The position numbers were made by a program, and so were the translations under genes. The notes beneath the pieces are model-generated. The model did no database searches, was not told the origin of the DNA, and saw only the letters and a list, made by a program, of their open reading frames with translations. 64,000 nucleotides of DNA, taken from positions 806,001-870,000 of the forward strand of contig NZ_PHUF01000002.1 in the NCBI RefSeq assembly GCF_002813245.1. The letters run 5' to 3'. Source of the DNA: Novosphingobium kunmingense (GTDB lineage: Bacteria; Pseudomonadota; Alphaproteobacteria; Sphingomonadales; Sphingomonadaceae). This document shows, in pieces, positions 9,225-17,521 of the stretch (positions are counted from its first letter, which is position 1; every line of letters begins with the position of its first letter).

Positions 9225-10297
9225 CCCAGACCCCGCGCGATCCAAGGCCCGACGAGATTGGCGATGCCCAGCGGCATCCGCTTCCACAAAGCGATGCTGG
9301 CGTTGTGGCTGTCGCTGGTCGGATCGATGTTGCGGCCCCTGGTGCCGGGCGCCGTCCAGGTTGCATAGCGCAGCGGTTCGGCTTCGAACCCCCAGTTGCG
9401 CTTGAAGGCGTGAGCACCGCTGCCGGTCTTGGAACGGCCGAAGTCGAACCGGTCGCAGCCGCGGCGGCGGGCGTGGAGCATCAGTTCGTAATACATCCGG
9501 TCGTTGGCGCGCAGGCTGCGGGCGGCGGGCGTCCCCCCGCCCCAGTAGGGCATGACTGCGCCCTGGTGGTACAGCGAGAGGACCGAGGCTATCGGCGTGG
9601 TGCGATGCCAAACCGTCAGCACATCGGCATCCCCGCCAAAGGCGTCGAGCACTTCGGCAAACAGGCGCCGGGGGAACACCGGCGTGCCTAGGTTGCGCAC
9701 GCTTTCGGCGTAAACCGCGTAGTGCGCACGACGATCAGCCCAGTCCCGTCCGACCGTCACGACCAAGTCTTCTGTCAAACCCTTGCGGACCTCGGCTCGC
9801 TGCTTGCGCGGGATTGCGGCCAGCTGCGCCTCGTCGTCGTCGGCCAGCCCGCGAACAAAACCGCTGTGCGCGTCGCCGCGCACGGACCAGCCGGCCCGCG
9901 CCGCCGGAAGAACGCCGCCACGCAGTTCCAGCGACGTCGCGCCCTGTGCAAGAGCGAATGCCTCGGCCGCAGCCAGGATGGTATCGGCCACGGCGCGATC
10001 GCTGGCCAGAATCCCGCCGCCGATGGCAAAGCCGCTCGACACCAGCGCACGGCCGAACAGCGGCGAGCGCACGTCGATGAGCGGCAGGTAGCCGCACAGT
10101 TCGTCATCGCGTTCCGCGATCAGCGCCAGGGCACGGTTGCCGGTGCCGCGGGCAACGGCGCCAAGCCAGGCCGGACGATGAAAGGCGGTGCCATCGGGCT
10201 GGACCGCGACGAAGCCTTCGATCCGCGCCTGTTCGAGCGACAGGCCGAGATCGACCGGGCGAACCGTCGCCGTCTGGGGGCGGAACGGAGCGTTCAC
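9221..10297 (-). CDS. FemAB-like protein, XrtA/PEP-CTERM system-associated (TIGR03019-like)
   Basis: 358-aa double-GNAT-fold protein of the FemAB/BioF2 group. The N-terminal half holds the subfamily phrase AWLGAVARGTGN; the C-terminal half has HRTTPIASVLSLYHQGAVMPYWGGG, RSLRANDRMYYELM and FDFGRSKTGSGAHAFKRNWGF, the usual acceptor-site pattern. FemAB proteins transfer aminoacyl groups from tRNA; whether this one uses tRNA or a carrier protein is unknown. It starts at GTG 10297 with a GTGA overlap. It sits between the deacetylase, which would expose amines, and the glycosyltransferase, so a role in substituting the polysaccharide is plausible. Confidence 0.92.
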   Translation of the reverse strand: MNAPFRPQTATVRPVDLGLSLEQARIEGFVAVQPDGTAFHRPAWLGAVARGTGNRALALIAERDDELCGYLPLIDVRSPLFGRALVSSGFAIGGGILASDRAVADTILAAAEAFALAQGATSLELRGGVLPAARAGWSVRGDAHSGFVRGLADDDEAQLAAIPRKQRAEVRKGLTEDLVVTVGRDWADRRAHYAVYAESVRNLGTPVFPRRLFAEVLDAFGGDADVLTVWHRTTPIASVLSLYHQGAVMPYWGGGTPAARSLRANDRMYYELMLHARRRGCDRFDFGRSKTGSGAHAFKRNWGFEAEPLRYATWTAPGTRGRNIDPTSDSHNASIALWKRMPLGIANLVGPWIARGLG

Positions 10298-11172
10298 GCA
10301 GCCAGGTCCTGTGCCAGCAAAGCCTCGCGCGCAGCGAGCGCGTCCATCCGGCCCCAGGCGAATTCGGCGATCAACTGCTCAAGCTTGCCCTCCATCACCG
10401 ACAGGTTGGTATAGTGACGCAGCCGCGAGCGCAGCGGCGCATGGGCCACGCGCGGCTGCTCGGGATCGATCTCCCACGGATGGAAATAGAACACCGCCGG
10501 GCGCCCATCGCGCACATTGACCTGGCAAATCGCCCAGCGCGAGAAAGCGTAAGGCAGGACCCTGAAGAAGCCCCCGCCCCCTGCCGCAAGCCGCCGCCCG
10601 GCGAACTGCGCCGTCGTCACCGGAACCTCGACAAGGTCGGACCCGGCAAGCGGCCGGAAGGCAAAGCGCGGCGCCTCGCGCCAGCCATAGTGATCGTGCC
10701 GGATCGGGGCGACGCTCGAGCTGTAGGCAAAGCCTTGCTCGGCGAGGACACGGTAGGCCCATGGAGTGCGCTGGTCGATAGAGAAGCTGGGCGCGCGATA
10801 GCCGGTGATCGCGACGCCGGCAGTGTCCTCGAGTGTCTTTCGGCTGCGCTCCACATCGGCCGCAAAAGCGGCCGGGTCCAGGCGGAAGACGCGGGCGTGG
10901 TCCCAGCCGTGACTAGCTAGCTCATGCCCCTCGGCAACGATGCGCTGCATCAGCGGGCCATGGCGCTGCGCCACCCAACCGAGCGTGAAGAAGGTGGCCT
11001 TGACCCCAGCCCGCCCGAACAGGTCGAGAATCGCGTTGCAGTTGCGATCGACCCGCGATGCGATCGCATCCCACTGGTCGCGGTCGATCACGCCTTCGAA
11101 CGCCCCGACCTGGAACCAGTCCTCGACGTCGACAGAAAGGCCGTTGACCGGACGGGAGAAGGAGGCGGTCAT
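10294..11172 (-). CDS. Polysaccharide deacetylase, NodB type, XrtA-associated (TIGR03006-like)
   Basis: 292-aa metal-dependent de-N-acetylase. Motif 1 is LSVDVEDWFQV (metal/catalytic Asp), motif 2 is HELASHGWDH (two metal-binding His), and RAPSFSI supplies the third motif; the C-terminal HPWEIDP and DUF3473-like tail are typical of this subfamily. ATG 11172 was chosen over the longer frame because the NodB domain begins directly after it. No signal peptide is evident, so it probably works in the cytoplasm or at the membrane face. It likely removes acetyl groups from a HexNAc of the exopolysaccharide or its lipid-linked precursor. Confidence 0.93.
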   Translation of the reverse strand: MTASFSRPVNGLSVDVEDWFQVGAFEGVIDRDQWDAIASRVDRNCNAILDLFGRAGVKATFFTLGWVAQRHGPLMQRIVAEGHELASHGWDHARVFRLDPAAFAADVERSRKTLEDTAGVAITGYRAPSFSIDQRTPWAYRVLAEQGFAYSSSVAPIRHDHYGWREAPRFAFRPLAGSDLVEVPVTTAQFAGRRLAAGGGGFFRVLPYAFSRWAICQVNVRDGRPAVFYFHPWEIDPEQPRVAHAPLRSRLRHYTNLSVMEGKLEQLIAEFAWGRMDALAAREALLAQDLAA

Positions 11173-11188
11173 GGTGTGGTGCCTACGA

Positions 11189-12352
11189 TCAGGCCGCTGC
11201 GGAGCGGCTGGCCTCGTCGGCCTCGACCCATTCGATGAGCATGGCGAGCGTATGGCGGATGGTCCGCTCCTGTTCGAGCACGCGCGCTTCGAGCGCGGCG
11301 AACTTCGCCTCGAGGTCAGCCATGGCTTCCCTAGAAGACGCCGCGACCGCAGCCTCGGGCTCCGCTCGTTCGCGTTCGTTGGCAAGTTCGATCACCGCCT
11401 GCTGCAGTTCAGCGATCTGGGCGTCGCGCTCGGCCAGCAGGCCTTCGACCTGTTCGACCGACAGACCGGAAACCGGAGCCAACGCCGCCGCCGCCGCTGC
11501 CTCCTCGACCATGCGTTCGGGCTTGGCGAGTTGCATGGTGCCGTCCTCGTCGAGTTCATCCAGCACGCGCGACAGCATATCGCCGTCGATCCGCTCGCGC
11601 TGCTCGACCGCGCCGAGCAGCATCAGCCGGTTGCAGACCTGGTTGATCCGGCGCGGCACACCGCCCGAGGCTTCGTAGATCTCGGCAAAGATTGCCGGGT
11701 CGAACGATGGATTGCCTTGCCACCCGACCTTTTTGAGGCGGTGTTCGATATAGGGCTGGACCTCGCCGCGCTCCATCGCGTCGAGGTGATGCGCGGCGAT
11801 GACGCGCTGACGCAGCTGCTCGAGCTGCGGATGCACCTGGATCGTTTCGCGGAACTCGGGTTGCCCCAGCAGCAGCGTCTGCAGCAGCGGATGGGCGCCA
11901 AGCTGGAAGTTCGACAGCATCCGCAGCTCCTCGAGCGCGCTCAGCTCGAGATTCTGGCTCTCGTCGACCACCAGCAGGCAGCGCCGTCCGGCGCGCGCCT
12001 CGTCGTGCAGGAAGGCCTCGATCGCGCCGAGCGCGCTCGCCTTGTCGTGTCCGTCGACGATCAGTCCGAAGGCCTGGGCGACTACGTGGACCAGTTCCCC
12101 GCCATCGAGCTTGCTGGTAACGATCTGCGCCGCGGTGAGGCGGGCCGGGTCGACGGTAGCCATGAGGTGGGCGACCAGGGTCGACTTGCCCGCGCCGACC
12201 TCGCCGGTGATCACGACGAAGCCCTCGCCCTGGGCAAGGCCGTAGGACAGGTATGACAGCGCCTTGCGATGGGTCAGGCTCTCGAAATAGAACGCGGGAT
12301 CGGGAGTGAGCTGGAAAGCTCGTCCGCTAAGCCCGTAAAAATCGCTGAACAT
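11189..12352 (-). CDS. XrtA-associated AAA ATPase, ExeA-like (TIGR03015-like)
   Basis: 387-aa P-loop ATPase. MFSDFYGLSGRAFQLTPDP is the conserved opening of ExeA/GspA-like proteins. Walker A GEVGAGKST lies at about 50-58, Walker B CLLVVDESQNL at about 125-135, and sensor GQPEFRETI follows. From about 295 onward there is an Ala/Glu-rich coiled coil (VEGLLAERDAQIAELQQ). ATG 12352 matches the family N-terminus; longer open frame is ignored. Probably an energy-coupling or assembly factor for the export complex. Its exact role is not known to me. Confidence 0.92.
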   Translation of the reverse strand: MFSDFYGLSGRAFQLTPDPAFYFESLTHRKALSYLSYGLAQGEGFVVITGEVGAGKSTLVAHLMATVDPARLTAAQIVTSKLDGGELVHVVAQAFGLIVDGHDKASALGAIEAFLHDEARAGRRCLLVVDESQNLELSALEELRMLSNFQLGAHPLLQTLLLGQPEFRETIQVHPQLEQLRQRVIAAHHLDAMERGEVQPYIEHRLKKVGWQGNPSFDPAIFAEIYEASGGVPRRINQVCNRLMLLGAVEQRERIDGDMLSRVLDELDEDGTMQLAKPERMVEEAAAAAALAPVSGLSVEQVEGLLAERDAQIAELQQAVIELANERERAEPEAAVAASSREAMADLEAKFAALEARVLEQERTIRHTLAMLIEWVEADEASRSAAA

Positions 12353-12368
12353 TGCCGGTACTCCAGGC

Positions 12369-14078
12369 TCAGAATTCGTAACGCAGGCCGGCGAGGGCCT
12401 GGGCGGTCCAGGCATCCACCGCGTCGTCGCGGTTGACCCCGGTGATGCCGAGCGCCGCCGTGGCGACCAGCCGGTCGGTGATGAGACGGTTGTAGGATCC
12501 GTTTGCGCCAAGGGCGCTGCTGTTGCCAGTCAAGGCCGATCCGCTTTCGAACCAGTTCGCCCACAGCGAGGCGCCAAAGGACGACTGCTGGTCGATCCGA
12601 CCCTTGAGATAGGCGGCGACCCACCACGTCTCGTCGATAGTCAGGTTGGTCGCGCCGATGATCGTGCCCGGCACGGCGATGAACCGGCGCCGGTCGTATC
12701 CCGCGCCAAGTCCGTAGCCCAGCCGTCCGGTCCTGAAATTAACGCTGGCCGTTACGCCGCGCCCGCGGAACACGGACGAGCGAAGGCTGTAAAAGGCGCC
12801 GTTGAGACACGTCGCGTCGCTGGACTTGAGCGGCCCTTGGGGCGTCACGCAGCCGAGAAGTTCGCCGGTCAGCGGATTTCGCACCGCTTCGAATTCGGTC
12901 GGAAGTGCGACCAGTGCGCGGTTGATCGCTGCGCCAAGACCGGAAAGACTGTCATAGACACTGACATTGACCGCCGTGCGCGCGTTGGGCGCATAGGCGG
13001 CGCTGCCGTAATAGGTGCGCGAGCCATAGCGCCAGCCGACGTGCGCCTCGACCGCGGTGCGACGGCTGGGGCGCCACATGACGCCGGCGTCCCAGATCAG
13101 TCCCTCGCTTTCGAAAGCGATCTGGCGCGGTACGGACCGGTCGGTTACATAGCGGCCATCGCTGCCGATGACCGGCAGCCCGGTAGCCTGATCGCGCAAG
13201 GCGTCACGGCTCGACACTTCGACCTTTTCCCAGCCCAACCCGCCCAGCAACTGCAGGTCGTCGCTCACCGGCACGGCAAGGTCGCCGCGGGCGTGGAAGT
13301 CCTCGATGCGCTGGTCGAGGTTCGAGACATCTTCGCGATTGAAGCCGATGCCCGCGCCCAGCCCGACGGGCAGGGTCTGCCCTGCCCGGGTCCCGACGTG
13401 GAACTTTGCGTTGTGGTTCGAGGACGAATCGAACAGGTCGACCGGGTCGGTTCCGCCAAGGGCGATGCGCGCATCGGGCGTGCTCACCTTGGTGTAGCCG
13501 TAGCGGTAGTGCCCCTCGATCGCGACGTCGCCGCGCTGGGTTGCGATGCTCGGTCCGGCAAAAACCGAATAGATGTTCGTGCTGTTGCCGAGTTCGACCC
13601 CGCTGGCGGTCGAGCCGTTGCTATCGAATCCGGTGCGCGCGGCCATGGCCCCGGCCTCGATCGTCAGCAGTCGTGGAACAACGCTGACCTGCGCGCGGGC
13701 GATACCTGACAGCGTATCGGAATCGACCGATCCGGCCTCCCAGCCGATGCGCCGTTCGTAACGCAGCGACAGCGCCCCTTGCGCCCGGCGCGTGGACGCG
13801 ACCGCATCCAGCCCGGCGGCGAGGCTCGTGTAGGTCAAGGTATCGCTGCCCGGGGAAAGCTGGGTCAGCAGGACCTGGCTCGCCTCGATATAGGGCGCGA
13901 CCGTTACGTGCGGCGCGCGCTTGGCCCCGCCACCGCCCGTCACCGGCGTTTCGACAATCGAAGCTTCGTCGCTGTCAGAGGCATCGTCAGGCAGTCCCTG
14001 GGCGTGGAGCGCACATGGCACACCCAGCGCAAGAAGCGCTGCGGTCAGTAACCGGTACAAGGCGAGCGCCGGTTTCAT
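12369..14078 (-). CDS. XrtA/PEP-CTERM system-associated outer-membrane protein (TIGR03016-like)
   Basis: 569-aa predicted beta-barrel. The signal peptide is residues 1-26, with cleavage after HAQ. After a low-complexity linker (about 30-55) come many alternating amphipathic strands rich in Tyr, Arg and Gly (LSLRYERRIGWEAG, VEAHVGWRYGSRTYYGS), ending in the aromatic signature QALAGLRYEF expected for BAM-dependent insertion. It starts at ATG 14078, overlapping the kinase stop. Such proteins accompany Wza/Wzz/kinase genes in XrtA loci and may act as the outer-membrane channel or barrel partner for polysaccharide export. Confidence 0.9.
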   Translation of the reverse strand: MKPALALYRLLTAALLALGVPCALHAQGLPDDASDSDEASIVETPVTGGGGAKRAPHVTVAPYIEASQVLLTQLSPGSDTLTYTSLAAGLDAVASTRRAQGALSLRYERRIGWEAGSVDSDTLSGIARAQVSVVPRLLTIEAGAMAARTGFDSNGSTASGVELGNSTNIYSVFAGPSIATQRGDVAIEGHYRYGYTKVSTPDARIALGGTDPVDLFDSSSNHNAKFHVGTRAGQTLPVGLGAGIGFNREDVSNLDQRIEDFHARGDLAVPVSDDLQLLGGLGWEKVEVSSRDALRDQATGLPVIGSDGRYVTDRSVPRQIAFESEGLIWDAGVMWRPSRRTAVEAHVGWRYGSRTYYGSAAYAPNARTAVNVSVYDSLSGLGAAINRALVALPTEFEAVRNPLTGELLGCVTPQGPLKSSDATCLNGAFYSLRSSVFRGRGVTASVNFRTGRLGYGLGAGYDRRRFIAVPGTIIGATNLTIDETWWVAAYLKGRIDQQSSFGASLWANWFESGSALTGNSSALGANGSYNRLITDRLVATAALGITGVNRDDAVDAWTAQALAGLRYEF

Positions 14079-15151
14079 CCGCCATAGCCGTAGTACGAGC
14101 CGAACCGGCGACCACTCGGGCTGAAATGAACCGCGTTAAGCAGAAGCTGGATGTTCGGGCAGGCCGACAAGAGGCCGATCGCGTCTTCCAGCGCGCCCTG
14201 CCCGGTCCGGTCGGCCCGCGCGACGAGCACGGCCTGGCCGACGTACCTGGCCAGTTCGGCAGCCGGCGATGCGGCAAGCGCCGGGGGCGAATCGAAGATC
14301 ACGAAGCGGTTGGGCGCGCCCTGGGTTAGCCGGTCGAGCACCTGGCGGGTGCGCGAGGACGACAGGTGTTCCGAATCCGACGTGGTGGCATCGCCGGCCG
14401 GGAGCACCCACAGGCCGGGAATATCGGTACCGATCACGCAGTCGGCGACATCGAGCGTGGGATCGGCCAGCGCATCCATCAGCCCCGGACCGCCAGGCAG
14501 ACCGAGCGCGGAGAGGATCGACGGCTTGGCGAAGTCGGCATCGACCAGCAGCACCTCGGTTTCCTTCTCGGCGGCGATCGCCAGCGCGAGGTTGAGCGAG
14601 GTGTAGGTCTTGCCTTCGCCCGAATGGGGCGAGCAGACCAGCACGCGCTGCGCTTCGGCACCCATGCCGCGCTGCGCCAGTTGGCCGGCCTGCATCAGAA
14701 GCTGGCGCTTGACGATGCGGAACTCCTCGAGGAGCTCGGTCACCACGCCTTCGGGCACGATCAGGCCCTGGTCGCGCAGGTGCTGTCGGCTGACAGGCCG
14801 CGTTTGGCCCGCGAAGCGCACTGGATCGATTCTCGAGGGCAGCTGCGATTGCGCTGTAGTGGCCGGCGACACGACTTCCGCCTCGACCAACTCGGGGCGC
14901 GGCTCGGACGGCGACGGCGGCGCTGCAACCGGCGCGACGACCGCGTCCTCGACCGGTTCTGCCGCGCGGGTGTAGCGGCGACGCTTGGCTGCAGGCGGAA
15001 TGAGGTCTTCCGGAATCGGCGGCGAGCTCAGCTGCACGAGGTCGAAGTTGCGCACGACCCGCTCGATCAGGCTGCCCCCCTCGGCTTCGGGCCCCGCCGC
15101 AGCCGATTCGGCCTCGTTGCCGGGTACAGGGATCCTGGTCTGTTCGGTCAT
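14075..15151 (-). CDS. XrtA-associated tyrosine autokinase (CpsD/BY-kinase, TIGR03018-like)
   Basis: 358-aa cytoplasmic bacterial tyrosine kinase that normally pairs with the adjacent Wzz-like protein. Residues 1-120 form a Pro/Ala-rich variable region. Walker A is SPHSGEGKT (about 174-182), Walker A' is LLVDADFAKPS (about 201-211) and Walker B is FVIFDSPPA. The extreme C-terminus is Tyr-rich (SYYGYGG, three Tyr in the last seven residues), the autophosphorylated cluster of this family. It follows the Wzz gene by 10 bp. Cycles of phosphorylation are expected to control polymer length or export. Confidence 0.94.
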   Translation of the reverse strand: MTEQTRIPVPGNEAESAAAGPEAEGGSLIERVVRNFDLVQLSSPPIPEDLIPPAAKRRRYTRAAEPVEDAVVAPVAAPPSPSEPRPELVEAEVVSPATTAQSQLPSRIDPVRFAGQTRPVSRQHLRDQGLIVPEGVVTELLEEFRIVKRQLLMQAGQLAQRGMGAEAQRVLVCSPHSGEGKTYTSLNLALAIAAEKETEVLLVDADFAKPSILSALGLPGGPGLMDALADPTLDVADCVIGTDIPGLWVLPAGDATTSDSEHLSSSRTRQVLDRLTQGAPNRFVIFDSPPALAASPAAELARYVGQAVLVARADRTGQGALEDAIGLLSACPNIQLLLNAVHFSPSGRRFGSYYGYGG

Positions 15152-15161
15152 GACGATCCCC

Positions 15162-16679
15162 CTAGGCCACGCCGCCGCGCTGGATGAATTCCGCCGTCAG
15201 CAGCAGTACGAACAGCCCGCCGAGCGCTGCGGTGGCCGCGAAGAACAGTTGCGCGCGCTTGCGCCGCTGTTCGCGTCCTGCGTCGGTCAGGGTGTTGGTG
15301 ATCGCGCCCAGCACAGGAAGATCGAAGGCCCGTTCAAGCCCTGCCGTGGTCGCGAATGTCGAGCGCAGCTGGCCGACCGCAAAGGCGGCGGCAATTCCGC
15401 CGCCGGTTCCGGCGAGCAGCACTGCCAGCAGCAGCAGCGGCCGGTTGGGCCAGACCGGCTGGCGCGGCGTGGTCGGCGGGTCGATCACCTGAAAGCGTAT
15501 CGCGCTGTGTTCGGTCTGGACCGACCCGCGCAGGCGCAGCTCTTCGCGGTCCTGCAGCAGCTTGTCGTATTGCTGCTTGAGGACATCGTAGTCGCGGTTG
15601 ATACGCTGCTGTTCCGCCGCAACCTGCGGGTTGGTGATTTGCTGCGAGGTTACGCGCGACAGCTCGCTTTGGACGGCGGCGCGGCGGGCGTTGAGCCCCT
15701 GGACCGTGGCCTGCCGATCGGCGCGGATCGATTCGAGCGACGAATAGGCCGGGTTCGGCACGCCCGGGCTGCCGCCCTCGGCCGCGACCTGCTGGCGCAG
15801 CGAGGCAACCTGGTTGCGCGCGGCGATGACGTCGGGGTGATTGTCGGTCAGCCCGCGCGAGCGCATGGCGGTGAGGTCAGACTGGGCCTGGGCCAGCGCG
15901 CCGCGTGCGCCGCCCATACCGGCCGATCCCGCCAGGGTCCGAGGCGTCCCGGCCAGCTGGCCGCTGATCGCCGCCAGCGCGCTTTGCGCGGCGGCAAGGT
16001 CGGCATCTATTCCGCGCAATTCGGCGCGGTTCTGCTCAAGCTTCTGAAGGGCGGACATGCCGCCCGCGGCGACATCGGGGTTCTGCGCCTCGAAAACCAG
16101 GCGGCGCTGTTCGGCAGCCTCAAGTTCCTTTTGCCGCATGGCAAGCTGCTGGTTCATGAAGTCCAGCGACTGGGTCATTTCCCCGCGGTTACCCGACAGG
16201 TTTTCCTCGCGGAAGATGTCGATCATCTTCTGAACGATGTCCTGCGCCAGCTTGGCGTTCTCAGCATCCGAATGCGATCCGTTGCCATAACGCGCCGTGA
16301 TCTCGAACAGGCTTTCCTGCTGGCTTTCGACCCTCACCGTCTTGGCAAGATCGAGGACCGTGTTCTCCATCGCCTTTGGCGAGGCGACATCGGCGCCCAG
16401 ACTCGTGCCGCGGACCACTTTCTCGAGGTTTATGGCGCTGGTCAGCGTCTGGCGGACCCGGTCGATGTCGCGCTTGGTGTTGGATGGAACCCCGGTAACG
16501 TCGGCCAGGACGTCGTCGAACTGGACGAAAATGCGTGCCCGCGATTCGTAGTTGTTGGGGATCAGCGCCACGACCAGCCAGCCGACCATGCAGATCGCCC
16601 AGGCCACGCCCAGCGCCAGCCAGCGCCGGTGCCAAACGCTGAACAGAGCCGCCCGCACTTCGTCGAAGATCGAGTTCAT
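15162..16679 (-). CDS. XrtA-associated polysaccharide chain-length determinant (Wzz family, TIGR03007-like)
   Basis: 505-aa inner-membrane co-polymerase. An N-terminal helix (about 18-40) is followed by the Wzz domain with YESRARIFVQFDDVL. A long periplasmic coiled coil spans about 160-400 (many Gln/Ala/Glu heptads such as MRQKELEAAEQRR). The region before the C-terminal helices has FQVIDPPTTPRQPVWPNRP, the Pro-rich signature of Wzz. Two further helices lie at about 425-445 and 480-497. Its kinase partner is encoded immediately downstream, as expected for a split Wzc. Confidence 0.94.
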   Translation of the reverse strand: MNSIFDEVRAALFSVWHRRWLALGVAWAICMVGWLVVALIPNNYESRARIFVQFDDVLADVTGVPSNTKRDIDRVRQTLTSAINLEKVVRGTSLGADVASPKAMENTVLDLAKTVRVESQQESLFEITARYGNGSHSDAENAKLAQDIVQKMIDIFREENLSGNRGEMTQSLDFMNQQLAMRQKELEAAEQRRLVFEAQNPDVAAGGMSALQKLEQNRAELRGIDADLAAAQSALAAISGQLAGTPRTLAGSAGMGGARGALAQAQSDLTAMRSRGLTDNHPDVIAARNQVASLRQQVAAEGGSPGVPNPAYSSLESIRADRQATVQGLNARRAAVQSELSRVTSQQITNPQVAAEQQRINRDYDVLKQQYDKLLQDREELRLRGSVQTEHSAIRFQVIDPPTTPRQPVWPNRPLLLLAVLLAGTGGGIAAAFAVGQLRSTFATTAGLERAFDLPVLGAITNTLTDAGREQRRKRAQLFFAATAALGGLFVLLLTAEFIQRGGVA

Positions 16680-16694
16680 TCTCCCGCCGCCGTC

Positions 16695-17339
16695 CTAGAA
16701 CAGGCTTTCGGGGATGATGATGACGTCGCCCGGCATCAGCATGACGTTGGCGCTGCTGTCGCCCTTTTTGAGCAGGTCGCCGAGGCGCACCCCGAACTCC
16801 TTCTGGGTGGCGCTGGCCTTGTCGAAGCGGATCAGCCGCGCGCGGTTGCCCGAGGCGTATTCCGACAGGCCGCCGACTGCGATCATCGCGTCGAGCACGG
16901 TCATGTTGGCGCGGTACGGCAGCGAGGCCGGTTTTTCCGTCGCCCCGACGATGCGGATCTGCTGGCTGAACGTTCCAGCGAACTTGTTGACCATCACCGA
17001 GACCAGCGGATCCTGGATGTACTGCGACAATTGCAGGGTGATGTCGTCGGCCAGCATCTTGGGGGTCTTGCCCACGGCCGGCATGTCGGTGATCAGCGGC
17101 GTGGTGATCCGGCCATCGGGCCGCACCTGGACCTTGGCGCCGAGCTCAGGGTTGCGCCAGACGAAGATCGTCAGTTCGTCGAGCGGGCCGATAACGTATT
17201 CTTCGCCCGGTCCTTCCTGCATCGCCACGAACGAAGCCGACGGCAATTGCGGCCGGTCCGTCCCGCCCGCGCAGCCACCAAGCGCAAGGCTCACCGCGGC
17301 GCTCCCGGCAAGGAGACTGGGCATTCGGGACAACGGCAT
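16695..17339 (-). CDS. XrtA-associated polysaccharide export lipoprotein (Wza-like, TIGR03027-like)
   Basis: 214-aa outer-membrane/periplasmic polysaccharide export protein. A lipoprotein signal is seen at the N-terminus (LALGGCAGG, lipobox Cys about residue 23). The Poly_export domain follows (YVIGPLDELTIFVWRNPELGAKVQVRPDG cut into GPLDEL and VRPDGRITTPL motifs), then an SLBB domain (IRIVGATEKPASLPYR, MTVLDAMIAVGGLSEYASG). The C-terminus PGDVIIIPESLF is the usual end. It is the first gene of the long export/assembly operon; a 182-bp gap upstream contains candidate control sequences. Confidence 0.94.
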   Translation of the reverse strand: MPLSRMPSLLAGSAAVSLALGGCAGGTDRPQLPSASFVAMQEGPGEEYVIGPLDELTIFVWRNPELGAKVQVRPDGRITTPLITDMPAVGKTPKMLADDITLQLSQYIQDPLVSVMVNKFAGTFSQQIRIVGATEKPASLPYRANMTVLDAMIAVGGLSEYASGNRARLIRFDKASATQKEFGVRLGDLLKKGDSSANVMLMPGDVIIIPESLF

Positions 17340-17404
17340 CGGGCAATCCTTTCGCGCGCCGCGCCGCCAGGCGGAAAATGCACCCCCGCCTGCCGACCCA
17401 GCTA

Positions 17405-17459
17405 TTCACCGTTCGCTATCGCGGAAAAGGGTGAACATTGCGTTAGCCTTGTAGTGAAC
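17405..17459 (-). promoter_or_regulatory. Candidate operator repeats upstream of the exopolysaccharide export operon
   Basis: The 182-bp gap 17340-17521 between the PLP decarboxylase stop and the export-lipoprotein start holds no gene. It contains GGTGAAC at 17430-17436 and AGTGAAC at 17453-17459, a direct repeat with 23-bp spacing (about two helical turns). GGTGAA also occurs inverted at 17405-17410. Repeats of this spacing can be regulator sites. I could not fit a convincing -35/-10 or sigma-54 (-24/-12) promoter, so this is only a candidate. Confidence 0.3.
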
Positions 17460-17521
17460 TGCCGCGATTTCAGTGGGTTTTGTCGCCGAAGTCCCGATTC
17501 GGAACGGGCGGAATGAACAAT

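Noticed and set aside
17340..17404. Possible sigma-54 (-24/-12) promoter for the export operon
   Set aside because: GG and GC dinucleotides are frequent by composition, and none has the required 10-bp spacing with the flanking consensus.
14985..17516. 843-codon plus-strand frame opposite the Wzz/Wza genes
   Set aside because: Shadow of two well-supported genes; no domain, no sensible start or ribosome site.
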